64,000 nt of DNA from Amoebophrya sp. A120 (GCA_905178155.1 CAJINV010000009.1:3156768-3220767), one strand, 5' to 3'. Shown: positions 44,946 through 56,229, counted from the first letter of the stretch. A program made the numbers and translations. The notes: a model not told the origin generated them from the letters alone.

Positions 44946-45599
44946 ATGAAGACGTTCGCGAAGATTGCGGGTGCGACCACCGTATGGATTGCAAAAATGT
45001 CTGGGTCTGGAAGATTGCGAGACTTGTCATGCTTGTCTGGCATGACAAAAAAGTTTGTAATGCGTGCCCAAGAAGAGACGCTTTTGCCTGTCATGCAAAA
45101 ACGCAGTTTCTCATGCGAAAAACGCAACACAAAGAAGCGCAGATATTTCTCATGCTTGGTTGTGCATTACAGAGCATTCACTCTTCCCAACACAGCATCA
45201 CAAGTTTCCAGACCCAGACATTTTTACATTTGATACACCGTCCTGACCCCCCTGGGAGGGGGCGCCGGCGTCCACGGTGCGAAGAACAAGAAGTTATCCG
45301 AGAAAGAAAAGGCTAGCGCGTCAGCTTTGTCATGCAGTTCTGAGAACGCAAAAAAAAAAGAAGCTTGCATGACGAGTGATCAACACGTGCTCCCACTAGG
45401 GCCGTAGAGGCGGCCCGCGCATGACTGCTTTTTATTTATCTTTTTGCGTTCTTATTCTTGCCTGCGAAGTATGATATGCTAGCACTTTACGCTTGGATAG
45501 ATGTCCGCCACGCACGCCTGGCAGGGAAGTGAAACCTATCACCAGGAAAATTCCGACTTCGACACGCCCAAAGACAATTTGTATAGCATGCTTTCCTGA
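44946..45599 (+). CDS. Unknown 61-residue protein, 3 exons
   Basis: Exons 44946-44982, 45241-45294 and 45505-45599 total 186 nt. The 61-residue product begins MKTFAKIAGATT, has a Gly-rich stretch (GGGAGVHGAKNKK) and ends in a polar tail with DNLYSMLS. No family is recognised. The gene is called because the two introners are removed exactly by the direct-repeat rule and the frame closes with a stop. Introner sequence (458 bp) exceeds coding sequence more than twofold. An alternative reading would start a shorter protein at the ATG at 45502. Confidence 0.6.
44983..45235. mobile_element. Family A introner (253 bp)
   Basis: Direct repeat CACCG; starts TATGGATTGCAAAAATGTCT, ends CATTTGATA. Confidence 0.93.
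45295..45499. mobile_element. Family K introner (205 bp)
   Basis: Flanks GAAGT and GATGT; starts TATCCGAGAAAGAAAAGGCT, ends GCTTGGATA. A second inner inverted pair is GAGAACGCAAAAA / TTTTTGCGTTCTTA. The only copy here. Confidence 0.75.
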
Positions 45600-45669
45600 G
45601 CCTGCTATGTGGTAACAGGTAAATTATGCGCATGTAGTAATAAGGCTTATTTGCAATAGTATAACAACT

Positions 45670-46056
45670 ATGCTTCTACTGTGTTCTGTACAAGAAATGG
45701 CATTGCAGATTGTCGAAATAGGGAACAGCAACTATACTAGCAACAGCTCAAATACAAAAACAAATGCGTCTACGTTGGCTGCGTGTTATGAGTCGAGTTT
45801 CCCGCGTGATAAAACTTCGCCGGCGGGGTTCGTCCAAGTCGACCGCCGCGGGAAAGCCGGGGTGACCGCGACGTGCACGATCCAGTTTGCCGACGCGAAG
45901 ACCACCTGCTGCAACGGGGAGGATTTGGTTCAGGGGGACTGCCATGACAAGTGTCAAGAGATGTTGGACTACGGACTTATCGAACCTTGCGGGAAGGTAA
46001 GAATGGTTTGTTCGTGCGTCCAAACCTCCCCGGTTCTCATGCTACTGCTCTGGTGA
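45670..46056 (+). CDS. Possible small Cys-rich protein, model uncertain
   Basis: This open frame contains a coding-like segment (45820-45995) with six or more cysteines, including CC and C...C spacing and EPCGK before a good GTAAGA donor at 45996. The upstream part is Asn/Ser/Thr-rich. Start and 3' exons are not resolved: splicing to the acceptor near 46122 would give an immediate stop. It could be one exon of a longer gene. No homology is recognised. Confidence 0.35.
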   Translation: MLLLCSVQEMALQIVEIGNSNYTSNSSNTKTNASTLAACYESSFPRDKTSPAGFVQVDRRGKAGVTATCTIQFADAKTTCCNGEDLVQGDCHDKCQEMLDYGLIEPCGKVRMVCSCVQTSPVLMLLLW

Positions 46057-47300
46057 TTTTTCGCCAGCTCCCATCGGTCATGCCATGATCTTGGTCGCTA
46101 TAAATACTTATTTACACAGTGAGGCCGCCGTCGCGAACGGCCATTTCTACGTTCTCACTTCGCTGTGTCCTTTGCATGCCTTGGCGTTTCTGCCCAGGAA
46201 CTCCAATTTCTTCGACGCTTCTGGCACCTTTTCTAACACGAAGAAAAGCGAAGCCTGTTTGGCTTTTCCAGTAGTGAATCGCGAGGGAACTACTTCAGGA
46301 TGAGTAACCGCTTGGACGAAAAATGAAACAGCCCTGCCGACATCAAAAGTGCCGCCCTTCTGCGGTCCCCACCGCCCCAGATTGCCGCTATTTCGGAAGT
46401 ACACCCAAAGGAATTGCGCGCAAGAAACATCAGCGCGGCCGTATGGCCTGGTCGTGATTTTTCACCATGGTAGGCGACCGGACCGCGAAGGCGGCTGCCT
46501 TTACAGCAGTTTCTAGGTCTGGCTGCGCACTTCGAAAACAAAGCAAAACGGAAGAAAAGCCGGCGCGCCAAGTGCCTGAATGCCTTCCGCATCTCACTGG
46601 GGCAATGTTTGGCTCTTTGGTGGCGCCCCGTTGGGCGCCGAAAGCGGACCCGGGCCGTCAGGGATGGTTTTCAGAACCAAATTGCTAATTTTGCTTGCGC
46701 GGCTTGCCCATTGGGCGATACGCGATGGGACGGGGCGCAGTACGCGGGGCGTGGCGATGGTCAGAAATGCTAAACAGCAGCAGAGGTGGCGTAGCAAAGT
46801 CGCTGTTCGGGGTTTCCGCATTTGTGCGGCTGGTTCTCGGCGGCTGCCTCCGTGCCACTGACGAAGCAAAAGGCGGTCCCGAAAGGTCACCGTGGCTGCA
46901 TGTTGGCTGGCCGGACGGTTTTAGACTCTGTTTTGCCCCAAGGCAGCACCAGTTCGCCGGCCTCGCTACCTCAGCCATGACGGTCTTTATTGGCAGCAGA
47001 ATCAGCATCAGCTGGCTATCAGCCTGATTGATAGAGGCCATGGCGCAGGCCCTTTCTCGTTCTGCTTTATTAGGGCCTGCTACCGTTTTCGCCACCGCCG
47101 TTTCGTGCCTTCAGTTTATTGATTTTCGTTTTGAGGAGCGTGACTATGTATAAGAAAGACGCTTATTAGCATTTAAGCACGTGGCGCACGACGTGCGTGG
47201 CTTTGGCTAAGCGCTCATGTTTCTGAGTGTTTGCATGAAGCCGGACGATTCATCAATATGCAAGTCGTAAAGAGGCTGTGGGGGAGTTTGATGTTTTCAT
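46057..47300. other. Intergenic, GC-richer patch, no gene identified
   Basis: From about 46320 to 47100 the sequence is GC-richer and open on both strands (for example minus 46685-47095, 136 codons). No domain, intron or repeat partner could be recognised by eye. Confidence 0.45.
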
Positions 47301-47486
47301 CCATACGCCGGCGCGAAAGCCGAAGAAGCGCTCGATGCGAAAGCAGAGCAGAAGATGCGCATGGACAAGTACATGGAGCTCTGCCAAGGCGCATGGGGAA
47401 AAGGGAAAAGCGAGAATGAGTGGAGCCCGGAATGCACGTCCATCTTCGGGCCGCGCACGATGGCTGATGGAGGTCTTCAGGGATAG
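47301..47486 (+). CDS. Possible terminal exon of an unknown protein
   Basis: A 61-codon frame ending in TAG at 47484-47486 has protein-like composition (KAEEALDAKAEQKMRMDKYM, then ELCQGAWGKGKSENEW). No in-frame ATG or upstream exon was found, and an in-frame TGA lies just upstream. The call rests on composition only. Confidence 0.3.
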   Translation, partial: PYAGAKAEEALDAKAEQKMRMDKYMELCQGAWGKGKSENEWSPECTSIFGPRTMADGGLQG

Positions 47487-48633
47487 ATTGAAGTCGAATA
47501 CTTCGGACATTGAGCTGCTTAGCTTTCTCTTTTGCTAGTCTTTCGATGTTCGAAACTCTTGTGTCTTGCGTGCCGTCATAGAACTACGAACTTCTGTCTT
47601 CTGGAAACCAGAACAATCATGGCAAAACTTTTATTTTTACTGATGTAGCTGCACTTCTACAAGTACAAGTACGACGACGACCTAAACCTATGCAAAGTTT
47701 TAGTTTATCCTACAGGAAAGCAGCAGCAGCAGCTCTTCCGATACGACAAGAATCCTTCCCCGTTCCACAAAAGAATCGTCCTTCTAGTGCCCTCTTTTCC
47801 TCAGTTTAAGAAAAATAGTCTACACCGCTTTACAACTTTTACTGTTTCACAACAGTTGCTGCTGTTTTCGAAATGCGGGGTTACTGTAGTAGACTGGGAA
47901 GAGCGCAAGCGCAGAAGTAGTCGATCCGAGCTAAATCAGGTATGGAGGTTCTTCTAGTTCGGAACTGTTGTCATCAGATTTTTCACGTCGACCTGATTGC
48001 TTTTTTCTTTCTCTTGCCGCCTGTCCTCAGCAGGTAAGGGTATGAAATAAACAGCATCAGGCAATTGATTCTAAGGTAAGATCGTGTTGATGTAAGTATT
48101 GCATTAATCTGCTCGTTTTCGATTTGCCCATCTCTGTGCATTGTTTGCGCAACTTTTTTGTTTACACAGCTACGCATTTAAGTTAGAGCTACTTGTTTGA
48201 GTTATCATTCGAATTTCTTTTTTGAAAAAATTTTACACAGTTTCGTCTACCCTTTCAACATGCTCCCCTATTCTTGCTTCTCTCCAACGACCCACGCCTT
48301 TTCGTTACAATCTCAGTTACAAGCTTTTCCCTATTTGATACAGGAAGCGAAGAGCCGCGATAATGAAACAGCATCGTATGAGTCCTTCACCCGTTATTTG
48401 ATAGTAGCTTGACAAGTGCCCGAGGACGCGCATTTCCTTTCTGAAAGAAACAGGGAGTTGCTAGGCTAAAAAGCAGCTGCGATTTTATTGCAGACGCAGA
48501 CACTAAGCGCAACTACTCTAATATACTTTACGAAACCGGTAGGGAAAGGAGCGCGAAAGTCTATGCGTAATTCTCACTTTTCGAGTACCGTCATGGGGTA
48601 AAGTTCAGCTTACGATTGCGCGTTTGATTTTCG

Positions 48634-48745
48634 AAAAGCACTGCATCACTCGCATCACTGTAAATAATGCGCGCTGGCTTTCCTAGAAGGTTTTCCGTTT
48701 ATTTCCTGTATTTTAGCATTTGAGTTTCACATCATCGCAACTTAC
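48634..48745 (+). repeat. Dispersed repeat, block 1 copy 2
   Basis: Divergent partner of 43370-43495. Confidence 0.6.
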
Positions 48746-49344
48746 AATTTTTGGATGGAACGGCCCATCAGGGGAACACTTAAGCTTTACTCTTGACCGT
48801 GAAAAACCCACAAAAAAACAAAAAAAATATCGTATGCCGCATAAAAATAAAACGAGCTCGCTGCTATATGTCTATTTGCGCCTTGACTTCGATACTTGCT
48901 CGCCGCCCGCATGGTTCGTGATATTTAGAGTAGACTCTCGACCAGGTAGACGTTTGCAGGTGCGTCTAGATCTATGTCTCTCCTGGTTGCATTTGCCGCT
49001 AGAAGAGCTTTCAATGTAGGAAACAAATACTATTCTTGCGGCTGGAATGGCACGAAAGTCACCTTTATTTGGTCTGCTCATCAAATTGGCGGTACGACAA
49101 TGTAGGGCAAACCACGAGCAATAAGATTCTAAGACTGCAGCGCGTTGAAAACCGTAAAAAATATAACCAGACCGCGAAGAAGATTTTGATTTTCCACTTT
49201 CATCAATCAGCCCTAGTTATTTAGTCGAGGCAGTGCTTTGAAAGATTTGTTTCCGTTTGAACGAACTCATTCCGCGGCCAGGCCAATGGAAACTGCCCAA
49301 CTTGCGACCTCGAAGGGTTGAATCTGATTCAAACTGTACATTAT

Positions 49345-49572
49345 TTTTTGGGATAACACAAGGAAACAAAAACATCTAAACAGACGCGGGACGAGCCTCC
49401 TGCGTATGGGCATGCTCGGCCACGCGAGCGCTGCAAGCGTTTCGAAGTTGATGCTTGTTCTCATGTTTTCAGTTGCTGTATTTGACGCACTAACGTGATC
49501 AGATGTCCTGCTTCCAGAATCTTTGAGATACGCCTGCAGTCCGCTGGCTGGTCAAGTAGCTTGGAGAGCGAG
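49345..49572 (+). repeat. Dispersed repeat, block 2 copy 2
   Basis: Divergent partner of 43600-43800, about 600 bp from block 1 here against about 100 bp in the other copy. Confidence 0.7.
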
Positions 49573-49784
49573 AGATGTGGATGTCCGGGAGTGTGGTTCT
49601 AGTGCGGTACTAGAGAAGATAAACTTCGAGAGCAGTAGAAGAGGCAATGCCGTAGTTCCTAAGAAAGGTAGACCTGGTGCTGCCCTTGTGCTGATCCGGA
49701 AGTGCAGTTTTCGTATACAGAGTTGTTGTTTATTTTTCACACATACTTTTATATACGTTTTTCTTTTTTGTGCAGAAATAATGC

Positions 49785-49845
49785 CCCGTCTCACCGCTCA
49801 AATCGGGCTTGCCACTGAGCAGTTTGTGGAATTTTTGCAGTCGGT
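49785..49845 (+). repeat. Dispersed repeat, block 3 copy 2
   Basis: Resembles 44050-44110. Translated, both read roughly LTAQ.G.ATE..VEF in the plus strand, so the repeat may once have been coding. Confidence 0.4.
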
Positions 49846-50508
49846 ATACAAGGCAATGGTGCCCGTGTCCGCCCCTAGATTTGTCTTGCATGTTGGACAG
49901 GATCGTAGTAGGCTGAGTTGAAATTATGCACTCCGGTCGCAAGGCAACTCCGATGCAAACGCAGAATACAGTGAGTTCCGACTCGCCCCCCGCCGAAGCG
50001 ACGTACTTGCAAGTTTCTGGCATAGCCACAGTGGTGTCAGTGAGGCGTAGTTTTCGGCATGACAAACTCGGGTGAACCGTGGGGGCAGATTTGAATTGCA
50101 TACTCGAATCAGCACTTTTCCTTCACCGTGCTTTTCGTCGGGATTTTGGCTGTTCTTCTCGGTGGAGTTCCCGGATGTGGGAATCCCAATCCCGATGGGA
50201 CGACGAGTGCAGCATCTTCAACGGCAAGCTTGTTTTCTTTTTACCTCTTCGGCGACGGTGTATTGAAAAGAAAAACCGCCCCACGCGGCGGTCAGAGTTC
50301 TTCTTACGACACAGGGAACTTGCAGGAACATTTCCAGTCGCTAGAGTCTGATGTGCATCTCTATGTTCCTGGCTCTATAGCACAACTCCGCGACAGAGCG
50401 ACACTCGTCAGGAGTTCTGCATCGACATTTATATTAGGCACGGGCCGGTGCATCTCAATCTTGACTCTGGGATGATGATCGCGGGGACGGTTCTTTCACA
50501 CAGGATAA

Positions 50509-53252
50509 GGCTCTGCAAGCGTTTATCCTGAGTAAAAACGTCCCCACACCAGAGTTGCCATGCAAATGTGCAATGACAGGAACATTTGTAATGCGCAGTT
50601 CCATGAGAGGCATTTCCGGTCGTGTTTTTGAATCTGTAATGCTGTAAACGGGATGCGAAAGTGGCTTTCTCATGCGGCTTCTCTTGCCAATCGGCACCAC
50701 ACTGCAGAGGGAAACTTGTCATGCACAGCTTCCAAAACTTGGAGATTTGTGTTGCTAGATTCCCAACTTGACTATGGGGTGGGGATGTTTTTACTCAGGA
50801 TAGCGTTTTGGCGTATTCGGTTTTTGTCACGGTGAGAACAGCACCGAAGCAAATTCCCCAGTACCAAGACGAGAACAGCATTGCGGGGCGGGAAAATTTA
50901 TCAAAGGGAAAAATCCCCCCTCCCCATATCGAAACGAAGTTTCTGATGCTGGATTTGCGTACACAAATCAGGTCTGTCTTGCTGGAGAGGACTGCAGGCA
51001 TATGCCAAGCCTGGGTCGAGAGGTTTTGACGTAGGGGACTAGCATGACAGACGTCGGCTCTGTAAGCCCAGCAGCATCACAAACCGCCGGCATAATGCGG
51101 CGGATTCTCTGGCTTTGCCTTCTTGCAAGACAGACAGGATTTGTGACCTCAAATCTGCATCACAAATTTTCAGCCGAATGCGTTTTCGATATGGGGAAGG
51201 GGAATTTTTCCTCTCAATAAAATTTTCTCGATCTTCTCGTGCAATCCGTGGAGGAGAAATTTTCCTACGGCGCCGCTAACACCTTTCCATACAGCAGCTA
51301 CAGCAGCTATAACCAGAACGGGCAGAACCTCCTGGACAGCAGCGGCAGCAGTACTACTCGCCCACCGGGCCGGATACCGTTGCTCGGAGAGATTTCGCGG
51401 TACACCGCGCCGGAGCTGTTTTCGCCGGAGCGCAAAATCGCGGTTGACGTGGCTTTATCAACTGCAAATATGTTGTTGTCTGTGTCGGGAAAAAAAAAGG
51501 AAGTTCTGATGCGTGTCTACTTCGCGGCATTCCTGCTAAGTGTGGGTTGTATGACTAGCAAAAGCAGTGCTGTTTCGTCATGCTGAAACGCAGTTTGTAA
51601 CTGTCGTGTGCAGCTGCCACCTACCTTTGGGAGCAAAGGTCGGTAAAAAGTTGTCATGATGGGGAGTAGCAGTTGGAAGTGGTTCAATCATCCAGGGTTT
51701 AGCATCACGATGTTTCCAGAGGTGGACCCCGATATACTTATTTGCAATTCATAGGCTTTGAAGAATGTGCTGCATACGGTGGTAAACAGCGCCAAGGCAA
51801 ATTTGATCAACAACAGCAGGGCTCAGGTGCTTACCGCAAACCGCGGCCGGGCAACAACGTCGAGGGCAGCAGGACGGCAACCCGAGCAAGAGGCGCAACT
51901 GCAAAGGCAGCAGCTGTATGAAATGCAAAAGCATCGTACTAGTATAAATCGCATGACAAATTTCCGCAGCATGAGAAGCAAAATTTGTGATGCAGATTCG
52001 CTTTAAAAACGAGATTTGTAATCCATGATTGCAATTACTATGAGTGCGATACTTTTGCAGTTCATAAGCTGCAGGTGCGTTTCAAGGAGCTCATCGCCGT
52101 TGCAGTATCCATTGCAAATTTGTTGCAACCAGAAAAAATGGAGAAGTTTGTAATGCAGGTTTTGGATCACGGGAATGGTGATGGTCGCAAATGCGCACAG
52201 AAGCATTACAGGTAGTTTTGCGTATGCTTCTTGATGCCTCTCTCTCTCTCTCTCTCTCTCTCATGCTAAATTGACTGTGCGCGGACGAGCAGGAAGTTTA
52301 GCAACTTTATGTTGACTCCCTCCATGCAACACGAATTTGGGTATTTGTGTGATCCGAAGGAAAAGGTACTAAAGCTTGCATCACAAGCTGCATCCTCCCA
52401 GAGCCAGAAGACTAAGCACATATTTGCATTGCATCTGCGGACGACGAGAGCAGCGACGAAATACGCAGGGCGGCCGCGGTTGCGCTCGAGTTGACGGAAG
52501 CGCCGCTGTTTGTGAAAAACGTTTTTCTCGACTTGCAGCAGCGGCTTCTGAGCGCGGAAGTGAGGAGGAAAGAACTCTCGAGGCAGAGTTCGGTCGTAAC
52601 TTTGTTGGCAAATGGGAACGACTACGGCGGTAGTACATCAACGGGGAGTGGACCTACAGGAAACAACATCCCCTGGCGGCGCAAGGCCGAAGCGAGGGAC
52701 TGGTTGCATGAAAGGCAAAAGCATCGTACTAGTATAAATCGCATGACAAATTGCCTCAGCGTGAGAAATAAAATTTGTAATGCGGATTTAAAAGCAGAAA
52801 GACATTTGTAATGCATGAATGCGATTAGTACGAGTGCGATACTTTTGCACAGGATTGGTTGCGGCGCGAGTACGGGACGAAACTGCTGGTATCAAATGCA
52901 AATATGTCTGGGTCTGGAAACTTGTAATGCTAAAAGTGAATGATAGACGCACTGCAATACGCAGTTACGCATGACAATTTTTTTGGCTGCCATGTCTTAC
53001 GTATTCCGCATGGCAAACTACGTTTTTGCATGACAGGTAAGAGGGCCTTTTCATCGTGCCTAGGCAACACAGATTCTCCAGTCATGCCAGACACGCATGA
53101 CAAACTTGCACTCTTCCAGACCCAGACATTTTTGCATTTGATAGCTGGGTGGGGAGTACGACTTTTTCCTGAACAGCGTGGAATTGTGGGCAGTTAGTCC
53201 CGCGGGAAGTGGGCGGGTGAAATGGGACTTGGTGGAAAAAGTGGATTTGTAA
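50509..53252 (+). CDS. Unknown protein, 5' end unresolved
   Basis: From the exon ending at 50523, exons 50808-50898, 51225-51455, 51759-51916, 52072-52105, 52441-52706, 52862-52889 and 53149-53252 join in one frame to a TAA (912 nt from 50808). Each join removes an introner. The readable part has a short hydrophobic stretch (LAYSVFVTV), Ser/Tyr/Asn-rich sequence, helical segments (LVQSVEEKF, LFVKNVFLDLQQRLL) and a C-terminus with YDFFLNSVELWAVSP. No family is recognised. The first exon is open only from 50509, with no start codon, so at least one upstream exon is missing; 50128-50475 (signal-peptide-like start) is a candidate. Confidence 0.6.
50524..50802. mobile_element. Family D introner (279 bp)
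   Basis: Direct repeat GCGTT; starts TATCCTGAGTAAAAACGTCC, ends ACTCAGGATA. Confidence 0.93.
50899..51219. mobile_element. Family B introner (321 bp)
   Basis: Direct repeat AAATT; starts TATCAAAGGGAAAAATCCCC, ends CTCTCAATA. Confidence 0.92.
51456..51753. mobile_element. Degenerate family A introner (298 bp)
   Basis: Direct repeat GGCTT; starts TATCAACTGCAAATATGTTG, ends GCAATTCATA. The CTGGGTCTGG arm is eroded. Confidence 0.85.
51917..52066. mobile_element. Family I introner (150 bp)
   Basis: Direct repeat AGCTG; starts TATGAAATGCAAAAGCATCG, ends GCAGTTCATA. Nearly identical in its left half to 52707-52856 in the same gene. Confidence 0.93.
52106..52435. mobile_element. Degenerate family A introner with TC microsatellite (330 bp)
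   Basis: Flanks TGCAG and TGCGG; starts TATCCATTGCAAATTTGTTG, ends TTTGCATTGCATC. It contains a (TC)n run and an exon-like open segment (52290-52370). Removing all of it joins ...AVA to DDESSDE... in frame. Confidence 0.75.
52238..52262 (+). repeat. (TC)n microsatellite
   Basis: About 12 TC dinucleotides within the introner at 52106-52435. Confidence 0.95.
52707..52856. mobile_element. Family I introner with mutated ends (150 bp)
   Basis: Direct repeat GGTTG is intact, but the ends read CATGAAAGGC and CACAGGATT instead of TAT/ATA. Removal still restores the frame. Confidence 0.87.
52890..53143. mobile_element. Family A introner (254 bp)
   Basis: Direct repeat GCTGG; starts TATCAAATGCAAATATGTCT, ends CATTTGATA. 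Interior is the reverse complement of 42776-43026. Confidence 0.94.
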
Positions 53253-54071
53253 AGACGGTGTAGCTGATGTGCTGGGTCGTCCACAGCTTGCTGGGTCTGC
53301 TGCGGTTCCCGGAAGTAGTCTCTCGTGAATTTCTGCACATTATTCCGACCTTCGTGATACTAACATGTAGAACAAGAGAAAAACAACTTAGTACACCGTA
53401 AAATACTAAATGTTAGCGCGCAGTAGATCGTGGATGGAAATGCGATTTTGGTTCTTCAAATGAAATGTACTGTATTGGTATCGACGCGGGCGGGGCGGGG
53501 GACAACTTGCCCCCCTCCTCCTTCATCTCATCACCCCCCTTTTTCGCTCATCATGGAATCGAGCTCCACTGTTGTTCCGAATTTTACGGCTTGAAGATGG
53601 TTTACTCGGCGGTCCCCGGCCGCCGCTAGAACCGGAGCAGGCAACGACTCCGGATAGATACCTAGCTCTAGTCAGAAGTTCTAGAAGACGAGTGGGAGCA
53701 GATCTTCAGTGACCACAGTGACAGAGGACATTAGAGGAACTACAATACGCAGCAAGCATGCAAGAAATATAGAGCGGGTTTATTGGTGTGCCTGCGACAA
53801 TTTAGACGTTACCGTTGGTCCTGGTCGCGTGAACTCGTGTCACACGACCCTGGAGCGAGATTCAATTTAGCGTAGAACGAGTTTTCAATAATTGTCACAG
53901 ATGAGTAGAACAAACGCAGTTAGCTGTTTTAGAGTGACAAAATAAAAGATAATTCCGACGACAACTATACTTAGAGGAAATCTAGCTGTGAGCTTTGTGT
54001 GGTGTAGCTGCGGATCATTGTTGTAGTATGACAATAACAGAAGCTGTGTACTAGCAGAACCGCATGACAAA
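53253..54071. other. Intergenic, nothing identified
   Basis: Includes a G-rich then C-rich stretch at 53485-53545. No exon pattern. Confidence 0.6.
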
Positions 54072-55148
54072 ATGGCGTCTCTGGAGAGCATCCACGTAAA
54101 GGTGAAGCGGAAAAACCAAACGTTTTTTCTTCTGGTATAATGCTAGTGATAAACTTTATCTACTTGTTGTCATGCGGGTTTTGGATGATAGGTGTCTTTT
54201 TTCATGCAGGAGAGCTGGACATATTTTTACAAAGTTGAAAAAGAGCACACCCCAAATTATACAGTGCGACACGGCAGATATGACGGTGCTCGCCCTGAAA
54301 GAAAAACTGGTCCTGCTTTTCGCGGACAAGGGGATCAAGTCACCGCTGGATATCCGATTACTCTACGAAGTATCCGTGGGAATAGAGAGCTTGCCGTACA
54401 TCATGTACAAGAATACGGATGGAACCTTTCACGACATGCTCTGTTTTGTAAAAGCAACATTGGAAGATTATGTTCTTTCGGCATTTTTTTTTCATTTTCA
54501 TCGCGGCAAAACGACTAAGATCATCGGTGATCCATTTCATCCTACGTGTACGGCAAGTACTTTCTTTCGTTGCATACGTTGATCTGATATCAACTGTAAA
54601 AATGTCTGGGTCTGGGAGATTGCACGATTTGTCATGCATATTTTGCATGATCCATAATGCCTGGAATGCATGGCCTAGCATCACAGATTGTTAGAGCGCT
54701 TCCTCATGCCTATTCCGCATGACAAATGCCCCGTCCGCGTAGCACAAAGCGGAGTCCTCTTGCTGGTCATGCAATACAAATTTTTTTAGAATCCAGAGAC
54801 AGCATCACAAGTTCCAATCTTCCAGACCCAGACACTTTTACAATCCATATCTGATCCTCGAAGACGAAGTTTCACTCAGGTCACAGCGCATCGCGGACAG
54901 CTCAATCTTGAGCTTATGGTATACCATAGATCTATCGGCGTTTCTTGTTTTGGCCATGTTTCACAATTACAATACGCTGAGAACGAAGCTATTTGCATAA
55001 AACTATGCGAAGTGTTGAAAAACCAATCTATCACCATCTAATTATAAAAACTCTCAGCCTTCGAATAGACGAGACAAATTTCGAGTCTCCAGAGTACGAC
55101 GACCTGGACGCAATACACCTGAAGGCGGCAAGCGCGCACAAGGCGTGA
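54072..55148 (+). CDS. Ubiquitin-fold protein, elongin-B-like
   Basis: Elongin B is a ubiquitin-like adaptor in transcription elongation and in cullin ligase complexes. Exon 1 (54072-54134) reads MASLESIHVKVKRKNQTFFL and joins by a GT-AG intron to 54265 onward (CDTADMTVLALKEKL... IRLLYE), the beta-hairpin and helix of a ubiquitin fold. After the introner, 54855-54918 gives ILEDEVSLRSQRIADSSILS, like the second half of the fold. A GT-AG intron (54919-55057) then leads to 55058-55148, ending in a short acidic tail to TGA. The segment between 54370 and 54587 is unresolved: it may hold one GT-AG intron and a small exon ending at 54587. The elongin B name rests on fold-level resemblance and tail position; another ubiquitin-like protein is possible. 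Confidence 0.55.
54588..54849. mobile_element. Family A introner (262 bp)
   Basis: Direct repeat TCTGA; starts TATCAACTGTAAAAATGTCT, ends CAATCCATA. Confidence 0.92.
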
Positions 55149-56229
55149 AGTGAAGTCTTCTTCGTTTCCTGGCGTGAAAGCCACGGAAGCTGCTTCCACC
55201 ATGAAGGTTTTTTTCGAAAGAGAAAAAGTGAACGCGAAATGAAAGTGCGACCTGATTCTTCCCCCCGCGAGCTCGACTCTTCACCAGCGACAAAAAATAA
55301 AGCACGTTGAACCAGTACAACGACATGATGGAAAAAATATCATCTTCGAATAAAGGGCATCACACTTAGATAGAAGATGACCCAATTCTTCAGCGATCGC
55401 AGAAGAAGAACCTACCGCGCTGCTGGTTTCTAGCAGCTGTGTTCGATGCCAACAAATAATAACAAGAAGAACATTGACACGACCAGAAGTAGAAACAAAT
55501 CAGCGTCTTGACAACTACACGACTGGCGTGTCTGCTCGTGTCGTCGCGAGAACAAGAACCAAAGTTACGTGTAGGAATGTAGGAAAAGAGATCTTCCGGA
55601 TCATTAACTTTTGATTTTGGCAAGTATCTTTACGCGGCTTGCAAAGCATTTGTTCTAGTCGAGAAAACAAGGATGAAGATGTTTACGATCAAAAGATCAA
55701 GTACGTACGACAAGAAACACTGGCGCGCTGCAGCCACGGCTGCAGAATCGATCATGTTGTTTATCAAAAAAAAAAAATTTTTTGATTTTTGGTATATTCA
55801 GTTTATCTTAGTATTTATTCTTCACACGCTACTAACACCACAGCAACACCATACGAGTCTCTCTTTGTTTTTCCTATCGGCAACCTTTTTACAGCTTTTT
55901 GGAAGTAGTAGCTTCTCCTGCGTAATTATTAGCAGGTCGATAGCAAAGAAAAATCGCTGATCAAGTAGACGAACCTATACAGGTGCGGGATAAAAGTAGT
56001 CCCCCATGGTCACAAGAACTTTTACTTTTTGCGACACGATCGTGGTAGACTTGTGTAAGAAGGAGCATTTTTATTCTTGTAGCGTCATATTAAATTACAC
56101 GACAAATTGATAGTAGGCCAAGAGAACTACATCAAACCCAGTACAAGAAGCATTATACTTAGATACAAAACCGAAACACCCTTCTACGGCCCTCTTCACC
56201 TGCTCGCGCACAAGACACAAGCGCCGAAA
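55149..56229. other. Intergenic, nothing identified
   Basis: AT-rich in its second half (55640-56100), with no credible exon. Confidence 0.6.

Larger units (their letters stand above)
47487..50508. other. Intergenic with dispersed-repeat blocks; possible upstream exons at its right end
   Basis: Mostly AT-leaning with no clear genes. Frames at 49924-50050 and 50128-50475 could be 5' exons of the next gene but do not join in phase by any rule I could apply. Confidence 0.45.

Noticed and set aside
46685-47095. 136-codon minus-strand frame
   Set aside because: Composition only; no introner, domain or exon boundary. Left as unannotated GC-richer sequence.
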